Assembly (NCBI GenBank): GCA_027487625.1
Contig: JAIYDG010000532.1
Location: 1 to 55,594 of the forward strand
Origin: Bacteroidota bacterium
GTDB taxonomy: Bacteria > Bacteroidota > Bacteroidia > UKL13-3
Direction of reading: 5' to 3'
DNA length: 55,594 nucleotides
Positions within the stretch are counted from its first letter, which is position 1. Every line of letters begins with the position of its first letter. The notes under the pieces were generated by a model that was not told the DNA's origin, did not search any database, and saw only the letters and a program-made list of their open reading frames with translations. Of the stretch, positions 48,377 to 55,594 are shown piece after piece. The translations under genes and the position numbers were made by a program.

Positions 48377-50488
48377 ATGAATTTACACAGACTGCTTTTC
48401 TCTCTGTTTTTAATTGGACTAAACCTTTTAGGATTCGCTCAAATGAAGCAGAAACCCACTTGGGATATCAGTACAAACCCTAAAAATGCTAAAATTGGGG
48501 AAGTTGTTGATTTGATTTTTACCAGCAAAATCGAAAAAGACTGGTACATGTATTCAAACGATTTTAGTGATAAAGTTGGACCAGTAGTTGCTTTTATTGA
48601 TTTCAAAAAAGACCCAAGTTATGAACTAGTTGGAAAAACTAAACCAGTTGGAAGCCACAAAAAATATGATGATGTTTTTGAAGGTGAAGTTTCAACTTTT
48701 GTTGGAAAAGCTGAATTTCATCAAAAAGTAAAAATCTTAAAAGCCAATCCAAAAATTGTTGCAGAACTTGAGTTTCAGGAATGTTCTCAAATTACTGGTC
48801 AATGTGTTTTGTTCAATGATGAATTAAAGTTCGCTGTAAATGTAACAGGCGGAAAAGTAATTGAAGAAACCAAAACTCCTGAAACAGTAGAACAAATACC
48901 GGTTAAACCTGTCGAAACCTCTTCACCTGATACCACCACCGCAGACAGCTCCCATACTCCTGCCCAAACTGTTGCTGATTCCGATCCGTGTGATTACAAA
49001 AACATGAAGGTGCCAAGCGACCAATACATCAAAGAAAATGGTCAAAAAGGTGATTTAGACGGAAGCAGTGAATCTCTTTTGGGTTTTATGATTTATGCCT
49101 TTCTATTTGGTTTAGGTGCAATCATGACACCATGCGTATTTCCAATGATTCCAATGACTGTTACCTTTTTTACTAAAAATCAAGACCATGGAAAATTCAA
49201 AGCCATGATGTTCGGATTTTTCATTATTGCTATTTATACCATTGTTGGAACATTGGTTGCTGTATTTATGGGACCAGATTTTGCTAATTGGTTAAGTACA
49301 CATTGGGTTCCTAATATTTTATTCTTCCTGATATTCATTGTATTTGGTGCATCCTTCTTGGGGATGTTCGAAATTACATTACCACATAAATTTGTAAACT
49401 CCATCGATTCCAAATCGAATATGTCATCTTATGGTGGCATTTTCTTCATGGCATTTACCATGGTTTTGGTTTCTTTTTCATGCACCGGACCATTAGTAGG
49501 AAACATCTTAATTCAAGCATTTGGCGGAACTTATTTAAGACCTATTGCAGGAATGTTTGCTTTCTCATTGGCTTTTGCAATTCCGTTTACCTTATTCGCA
49601 ATTTTCCCGCAATGGTTAAGTTCATTACCTAAATCGGGTGGATGGTTGAATTCTGTAAAAGTAGTTTTAGGATTTATTGAATTGGCTTTAGCTTTAAAAT
49701 TCTTGTCGGTTGCCGATACCGTTTACCATTGGGGCTTATTAAACCGCGATGTGTATATCGCTATCTGGATTGTGATTGCAGTGTTTACTGGTTTATACTT
49801 AATGGGGAAATTCATCACCTCGCATGATAGTCCGGTAACACATGTAAACGTACCAAGAATCTTCTTAGCTATTGCATCTTTCTCTTTTGCTGTTTATTTG
49901 TTTCCGGGATTGTTTGGAGCACCATTAAGCGCTATTTCAGGTTACTTACCACCTCAACATACATTGGCTTTCGATTTGTATACACCTAAAACTGAAAAGG
50001 CCAAATTAACAGCAGAAGTTAAACACAGTAAGTTGTTTCATTTGCCACATAACTTAAACGGATTCTTTGATTATTGTCAGGCATTAACCTACAGCAAATT
50101 GGTGAACAAACCTGTATTCATTGACTTCACCGGACATGGTTGTGTAAACTGCCGGAAAATGGAGGCCAATGTTTGGAGCAATCCAGAAGTGCTTAAAATC
50201 TTAAATGAAGATTACGTAGTGGTTGCTTTATATGCTGATGAAAAAGAAAAATTAGCAGAAAACGAATGGTATGTTTCTCCATATGACAACAAAGAGAAAA
50301 AGGAAATTGGTAAACAGAATTTAGATTTACAAATCCGTAAATTCAATGCCAATGCACAACCATTGTATGTTTTAATAGACCACAACGAAAACATGTTGGC
50401 CTATCCAAGAGCTTATAATGAAAGTGTACCTGAATTTATTGAGTTTTTGAAGAAAGGGAAAGAGGTTTATAGTAGGATTAAGCATTAG
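48377..50488 (+). CDS. DsbD-like thiol:disulfide interchange protein
   Basis: N-terminal DsbD alpha-like domain, MTPCVFPMIPMTVTFFTK, SCTGPLVGN, C-terminal FIDFTGHGCVNCRKMEANVW. Confidence 0.93.
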   Translation: MNLHRLLFSLFLIGLNLLGFAQMKQKPTWDISTNPKNAKIGEVVDLIFTSKIEKDWYMYSNDFSDKVGPVVAFIDFKKDPSYELVGKTKPVGSHKKYDDVFEGEVSTFVGKAEFHQKVKILKANPKIVAELEFQECSQITGQCVLFNDELKFAVNVTGGKVIEETKTPETVEQIPVKPVETSSPDTTTADSSHTPAQTVADSDPCDYKNMKVPSDQYIKENGQKGDLDGSSESLLGFMIYAFLFGLGAIMTPCVFPMIPMTVTFFTKNQDHGKFKAMMFGFFIIAIYTIVGTLVAVFMGPDFANWLSTHWVPNILFFLIFIVFGASFLGMFEITLPHKFVNSIDSKSNMSSYGGIFFMAFTMVLVSFSCTGPLVGNILIQAFGGTYLRPIAGMFAFSLAFAIPFTLFAIFPQWLSSLPKSGGWLNSVKVVLGFIELALALKFLSVADTVYHWGLLNRDVYIAIWIVIAVFTGLYLMGKFITSHDSPVTHVNVPRIFLAIASFSFAVYLFPGLFGAPLSAISGYLPPQHTLAFDLYTPKTEKAKLTAEVKHSKLFHLPHNLNGFFDYCQALTYSKLVNKPVFIDFTGHGCVNCRKMEANVWSNPEVLKILNEDYVVVALYADEKEKLAENEWYVSPYDNKEKKEIGKQNLDLQIRKFNANAQPLYVLIDHNENMLAYPRAYNESVPEFIEFLKKGKEVYSRIKH

Positions 50489-50620
50489 TTTTTCTGATGA
50501 GAGATTGGAGTGGGAAGGCTTTTGGCCATTAGCTGTTGGCTTTTGGCTTGGGGGATTGGAGTAGGGAGAAGCTGCTTTATGCTAATTGTGGATTGGAAGG
50601 GGGTAGCTGTTAGCTGTAAC

Positions 50621-50905
50621 CCGTTGGCGGGAGGAAGATACGTTGATTAAGAGATTGTATTTCTAAATAAACTTTTTAAGTTAAGTTGTTTTGAAAACAA
50701 ATCTTTTTAGTTCAACGAATTGTTGAGCCAATAGCAAAAAGCCAATAGCCAAAGTTGTCGGTTGAGTTTAGCCATTGGCAGAGAAAGATACGTTGATAGG
50801 GAGATTGTGTTTTTAGATCAACTTTCTAATTAACGTTGTTTTGAAAACAAATCTTTTTAGTTCAACGAATTGTAAGCCAAAAGCTAAAAGCCAATAGCCA
50901 AAGTT
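50621..50905 (+). repeat. Two imperfect tandem copies of an intergenic unit, period 150 bp
   Basis: Exact 39-mer GTTGTTTTGAAAACAAATCTTTTTAGTTCAACGAATTGT at 50685-50723 and 50835-50873; both preceded by AAGATACGTTGAT and followed by AGCCAA-rich sequence. Confidence 0.9.
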
Positions 50906-50960
50906 TTCAGTAAAGCTATTTAGGATTAGTAATTATATTTATACAAAAAAACATATTAAA

Positions 50961-51530
50961 ATGAACCATATTAAAGAACATTTCAACGAAGCGCATGATG
51001 TATTAAGTCGCTTTTTGGCTGATGATAAAAATTTCGAAAACATAGAAGCTGCTGGAAAAATAATGGTTGAATCCATTAAAAACGGTGGTAAAATATTAAG
51101 TTGTGGTAATGGCGGAAGTATGTGTGATGCCATGCATTTTGCAGAAGAATTAACAGGCAAATACCGTAACGATAGACCAGCAATTGGAGCTATATCTATG
51201 AGTGATGTGAGTCATATGGCCTGTGTTGGAAATGATTACGGCTACGATTTTGTTTTTAGCAGATACCTTGAAGCAGTTGGTCGTGAAGGCGATGTTTTAT
51301 TGGGAATATCAACCAGTGGCAATAGCAAAAACGTATTAAACGCCATGGAAGTAGCGCGTAAAAAAGGCATCAAAATCATTGGTCTTACAGGCAAAGACGG
51401 CGGTAAAATGGCTGGATTATGCGATGTAGAAATCCGCGCCCCACACAGCAATTACGCCGACAGAGCTCAAGAAATTCATATCAAAGTAATTCACTCTTTG
51501 ATTGATTTTATTGAGAGGAATTTGTTTTAA
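50961..51530 (+). CDS. gmhA: D-sedoheptulose 7-phosphate isomerase (SIS domain)
   Basis: [73 protein letters not shown]. Confidence 0.92.
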   Translation: MNHIKEHFNEAHDVLSRFLADDKNFENIEAAGKIMVESIKNGGKILSCGNGGSMCDAMHFAEELTGKYRNDRPAIGAISMSDVSHMACVGNDYGYDFVFSRYLEAVGREGDVLLGISTSGNSKNVLNAMEVARKKGIKIIGLTGKDGGKMAGLCDVEIRAPHSNYADRAQEIHIKVIHSLIDFIERNLF

Positions 51531-51867
51531 GGGGGAAGGAACTAGGCTGGTTTTAGGAATTATGTGATTGGAAAAATATTTCCAATTGAATTGGTAATCA
51601 TTGCTCAACGAAAAGCCTATGTCTAATTCCAATAAGTAGATAGATAAAAATCGATAAACTTAAAAACAACCATAGTTTGGGGTTATTCAGTTTAATGGAA
51701 TTTTTGTGATTGCTTCACTGCTTCCTTCCATCATCCCTCATAGATTTCCCCTCTAAAATTTATACTATTGTTTAGCTTCGAATCCTTTCTTTTGATTCTG
51801 TTTGAAATTGATGAATCAGGAAAATGGTGTTGATGTATTTTCACTAGCCGTAAATTCAATTGAGTAA

Positions 51868-52377
51868 ATGATCGTTGATTTAGTACAAAGAGTTTATAGA
51901 GAGAAATCAAAGGGAAACCTAGGACCCATTGCAGAGTTTAATCAATGGTTGGAAGCCGCTTTGACTCAATCGGGAACAAAATTTACTTCCGGCGGACAAA
52001 ATTTCTTTTGGAAAATAGTTTCATCTCAGCGCTTCAATGATTTTATAAGTGAAAGGGAAACCGACTGGTTATTCGTTCATTCTGATGAGTTGGATTTCAT
52101 ATTACTTGCTAAACTAGATTTTGATTATTCTAACCTATTAGGAGAAAAAGATTATCCAAGACTAGGTTCATTTTGGTTATTAAAATCAAACTTTGATGGA
52201 TTATACGTAAACGATGAACCCTTACATATTTGGACACCTTATCATATTTCAACTCCCTTGCATAGAATTGAACCCGACTTGGATATACTCATTTCTCGCC
52301 TACGTGATAAAAATATAGAGATTATTAAACATGTAGACTACAAAACGTTTAGGACAGACAGTTTAAGGATACGCTAA
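51868..52377 (+). CDS. Hypothetical protein
   Basis: Clean 169-codon ORF with ATG; no family recognised. Confidence 0.6.
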   Translation: MIVDLVQRVYREKSKGNLGPIAEFNQWLEAALTQSGTKFTSGGQNFFWKIVSSQRFNDFISERETDWLFVHSDELDFILLAKLDFDYSNLLGEKDYPRLGSFWLLKSNFDGLYVNDEPLHIWTPYHISTPLHRIEPDLDILISRLRDKNIEIIKHVDYKTFRTDSLRIR

Positions 52378-52782
52378 GAATCTGCTTAATAGCAATTGAA
52401 ATATTATTAGTTGGATTGAGTGAAATTTTGTAGTTTGGATAGAACTCTCTATTGGATTGATAATACAAAATGCCGGAGAAAGTGTGGAGGTGAATACTGG
52501 GGATTTAAAGTTGGTGGTTGTTTTTAAATAAACCGGGAAAAATCAAATAAGGCAACATTGGTTTTTTGCTTAAAATTTGATAGTATTCTTTTCGTCTACT
52601 TTTTCATTTACCTTTATTTATTCTTTAGCAATTGAAGGTATTATAGCAAATTTATAGACGTGTGCCAACTTATAGTTAACTCATTAAGTTGATTTCACTA
52701 TTGATAATGTAATTCTATTCTTGTTAATTTATACCAAAATTTCTTAAGCCTTTCAAAACTCTAGCCTTTTATCCTTAAACCC

Positions 52783-53172
52783 ATGTCCACACTAAAATCC
52801 CTCCCACTTTTCCTCCTCCTATTCTTCACCCAATCTGCCTTTGCGCAATCGAGTGAAATAGATAGCCTCATTTGTAAATCATGGAAGTTTGTAGCTCATG
52901 AACAAGGCGGCAAAAAGGTTTATCAAGGCAAAGACCAAAAAGACGATAGAATTATTTTCTATGAAAACCGCAATCTGGAAATGATTACTGAAGGAAAAAA
53001 AGATTACTTCACCTGGTCCTATGATGAAATCAATAAACTGATTTATGTTACAGATAAAACCACGAAAGCAAGATTAAAGTTCGGTGTTTTAAAGCTCAAT
53101 GAAAATGAACTCATTTTAGAATCTAAAATAGAAGATTTCCAACAAATTATTTACCTGGTTCCTGATAAATAG
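52783..53172 (+). CDS. Small secreted lipocalin-like hypothetical protein
   Basis: Signal LPLFLLLFFTQSAFAQ; ICKSWKFVAHEQGG...KKDYFTWSYDEINKLIYV pattern. Confidence 0.6.
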   Translation: MSTLKSLPLFLLLFFTQSAFAQSSEIDSLICKSWKFVAHEQGGKKVYQGKDQKDDRIIFYENRNLEMITEGKKDYFTWSYDEINKLIYVTDKTTKARLKFGVLKLNENELILESKIEDFQQIIYLVPDK

Positions 53173-53189
53173 TTGTTGTTGTGAAACAC

Positions 53190-53330
53190 ATTGGCCATTT
53201 GCTGTTGGCATTTTGCTTTCATTTGGTTTAACTTAAACAATTGTTATCCTAAGTAATATTGCTTTGCTTATTCAATCTTGATACTTGTAGGATTTCCTGC
53301 CAATAGCAAACTGCCAAAAGCCAAAAGCCT
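53190..53330. repeat. Inverted GGCCAA/AGCCAA-type intergenic repeat pair
   Basis: TTGGCCATTTGCTGTTGGCATTTTGC versus GCCAATAGCAAACTGCCAAAAGCCAAAAGCC in opposite orientation. Confidence 0.55.
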
Positions 53331-53405
53331 TCCCACTAAAATGCTCGTTTTATTATAAGAACTTTCTATTGTGACGTATTTTTTGTTATTTGTTCATCAA
53401 ATCAA

Positions 53406-55112
53406 ATGGCACTTAACTCGTTTTTCAGAAAAAAAAGCATCAAGGACATTCTTTCCGATCAGGAAATTAGAAATGCATCCGGACATCAATTACATAAAAC
53501 ACTTGGCTTAAGAGATCTTACTGCCATGGGTATTGCCGCTATTATTGGTGCGGGAATATTCTCCACTATTGGCAATGCCAGTTTTAATGGTGGTCCTGCT
53601 GTAATTACACTCTTTATGTTTACAGCTGTTGCATGTGGATTTTCAGCCATGTGTTATGCAGAATTTGCTTCGGTGGTTCCTGTAAGTGGTAGTGCTTATA
53701 CTTACGCTTATACCTCTTTCGGAGAATTGGTAGCCTGGATTATTGGTTGGGCTTTAATAGTTGAATATGCCATTGGAAATATTGTGGTGGCCATTAGCTG
53801 GAGCGATTATTTTACGGGTTTAATGGCCGGTTTAGGTTGGATGATTCCCGAATACTTTACCATGGATTACCTAAGCGCCGCCAGAGGTTTTGATGAAGTT
53901 CAAGCACTGATGGCAAAGGGTGTGGGTTTTGATACTTTAACTGCTGTTCAGAAAGAAGCTTATTTAGCCTGGACAAACGCGCCTGTTTTAGGCAATATGA
54001 AAATGGTTTTGGACTTACCTGCTTTGGGTATTGTCATCGCCATTACCGCACTTATTTATCGTGGAGTGAAAGAAACAAAAAACGCATCGAATATCATGGT
54101 GGGCATCAAACTGCTTGTGATAGCAATGGTGATTGTGGTTGGAGCTTTTTATGTGAACCCCGAAAACTGGAGTCCGTTTGCACCCAACGGCATGAGTGGT
54201 GTTTTAAAGGGAGTAAGTTCTGTGTTCTTTGCGTATATCGGTTTTGATGCTTTGGCTACTACTGCAGAAGAGTGTAAAGACCCACAAAAAGACCTTCCAA
54301 AAAGTATGATCAACTCTTTGCTGATTTGTACGGTTTTGTATATCCTAATTGCTTTGGTTTTAACCGGAATGGTTTCGTATACCGAATTGGCTGTAGGTGA
54401 CCCCTTGGCTTTTGTTTTCGAAAAAGTTAACCTCGGCTGGATGAGTGGAATTGTTGCTGTTAGCGCTGTGATTGCCATGGCAAGTGTATTATTGGTTTTC
54501 CAAAATGGTCAGCCAAGAATCTGGATGACCATGAGCAGAGATGGTTTGCTGCCAGAAAGATTTAGTCGCATCCACCCGAAATTTAAAACACCTGCTTTTT
54601 CAACCATCATCACCGGAATTTTGGTTGCGGTTCCTGCTCTATTTATGAACTTAAAGGAAGTAACTGATTTAAGCAGCATAGGAACCTTATTTGCCTTTGT
54701 GGTAGTTTGTGCTGGTGTTTTGAGAATGGAAAGTCACAAAAACGAGTACCATGCGGGTTTCAGGGTTCCGTATTACAATGGAAAATGGATAGTTCCGGTT
54801 TTAACAATCATTGCTACACTGGCTTTATTCTTATTTAGAACCGATGATTTTCTTGGCTTTTTTACCAGCGAAAATCTCCTTCATAAATTACCTTTTTATG
54901 CCTTCTTGATTTTGGTTGTGGTGATGAATTATTTCACTTTTAAAAACAACTATTCATTGATTCCAGTATTGGGTTTATTTGGTAATTTTTACCTCATGAC
55001 AGAACTCGGAGTATCAAACTGGATGGGCTTTTCTATTTGGTTGATTTTTGGTTTAATCATTTATATCCTTTATGGAAATAAGCATAGTAAGGCCTCAAGA
55101 GTAGCTATTTAA
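53406..55112 (+). CDS. APC-family amino acid permease
   Basis: LGLRDLTAMGIAAIIGAGIFSTIGNASFNGGPAVITLF, FFAYIGFDALATTAEECKDPQKDLP. Confidence 0.93.
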   Translation: MALNSFFRKKSIKDILSDQEIRNASGHQLHKTLGLRDLTAMGIAAIIGAGIFSTIGNASFNGGPAVITLFMFTAVACGFSAMCYAEFASVVPVSGSAYTYAYTSFGELVAWIIGWALIVEYAIGNIVVAISWSDYFTGLMAGLGWMIPEYFTMDYLSAARGFDEVQALMAKGVGFDTLTAVQKEAYLAWTNAPVLGNMKMVLDLPALGIVIAITALIYRGVKETKNASNIMVGIKLLVIAMVIVVGAFYVNPENWSPFAPNGMSGVLKGVSSVFFAYIGFDALATTAEECKDPQKDLPKSMINSLLICTVLYILIALVLTGMVSYTELAVGDPLAFVFEKVNLGWMSGIVAVSAVIAMASVLLVFQNGQPRIWMTMSRDGLLPERFSRIHPKFKTPAFSTIITGILVAVPALFMNLKEVTDLSSIGTLFAFVVVCAGVLRMESHKNEYHAGFRVPYYNGKWIVPVLTIIATLALFLFRTDDFLGFFTSENLLHKLPFYAFLILVVVMNYFTFKNNYSLIPVLGLFGNFYLMTELGVSNWMGFSIWLIFGLIIYILYGNKHSKASRVAI

Positions 55113-55143
55113 TTTCATTCCAAAATCTTATTAATTTTCCTAC

Positions 55144-55594
55144 ATGAAAGACTTCATCACTCAGGCAGAAATAAATGGGATTATTCTGAATGCCCTTGGA
55201 GATTGTCAGTTTTGTGGAGCCAAATTCGAAAAGGGCGTTTTTGATTGTGTGAACCAAGCTAGTCAGGCTCTTGAATTGTTTGATTTTAATGATTTGGGTT
55301 TTCACCAATACCGTTTTTTAAGTGTAGATGCGCATGCCTTACAACATCCCGAAATTCATGGCAGGTGGAGCAATCATTTTCATTTAAGCCGACTCCATTT
55401 AATTCTAGAGAAGAAACTTAATTGGGATTATAAAACTTCCCCGCTTCTAAGTAATTACCTCAATCAGTATAAGCTCAAAAATGAAAATGAGGTGCTTGTT
55501 GTTCCACCTGTTTTGTTAAGGGGTGAGTTCAATTCCAAACATCTTCTTGAGGCTGAAAGTCCTCAACAAATGGCAGAAATCATTCTAGCTTGGG
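55144..55594 (+). CDS. DUF5946-like protein, 3' end truncated by window edge (not in ORF track)
   Basis: Read by hand: MKDFITQAEINGIILNALGDCQFCGAKFEKGVFDCVNQASQALELFDFNDLGFHQYRFLSVDAHALQHPEIHGRWSNHFHLSRLHLILEKKL; CxxC, VDAHALQHPE. Confidence 0.7.
   Translation, partial: MKDFITQAEINGIILNALGDCQFCGAKFEKGVFDCVNQASQALELFDFNDLGFHQYRFLSVDAHALQHPEIHGRWSNHFHLSRLHLILEKKLNWDYKTSPLLSNYLNQYKLKNENEVLVVPPVLLRGEFNSKHLLEAESPQQMAEIILAW

Noticed and set aside
50621-50905. CRISPR array
   Set aside because: Only two copies with a 150-bp period and similar flanks; no spacer pattern and no cas genes in the window.
53406-55112. Antisense ORF 54149-54478 inside the permease
   Set aside because: Shadow ORF opposite conserved transmembrane coding sequence.

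Overview
AT-rich chromosomal window that looks like Bacteroidota: T9SS-type C-terminal sorting tails, SprB-like repeats, a TTG-N18-TAnnTTTG promoter and a PID-CTERM-like tail. Most of it is ordinary chromosome: GH3 glycosidase, FkbM methyltransferase, metG, rlmB, DUF2723, dsbD-like, gmhA, LysM hydrolase, APC permease, and an HI0933-like flavoprotein. The sections that merit a second look are: (i) a translationally coupled pair of a PLP C-S lyase/aminotransferase and an FAD monooxygenase fused to a DsbA/FrnE-like domain (2125-5264); (ii) a SerB phosphatase fused to a SerA-like domain that appears to have lost catalytic Arg and His but keeps an ACT domain (43777-45597); (iii) a DabA-DabB-SulP-outer membrane porin locus, probably for inorganic carbon uptake, preceded by a small acidic ORF (15296-23113), with a decayed second porin tail 2 kb downstream; (iv) an unlisted 46-codon ORF with a 17-codon internal repeat whose stop codon overlaps the 3' end of a tRNA-Arg(CCT) on the other strand (14026-14235); (v) a DUF3494-type T9SS protein split by a one-base homopolymer frameshift (8882-11496); (vi) several palindromes and dispersed intergenic repeats. 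All family calls come from reading motifs by eye; no searches were run.
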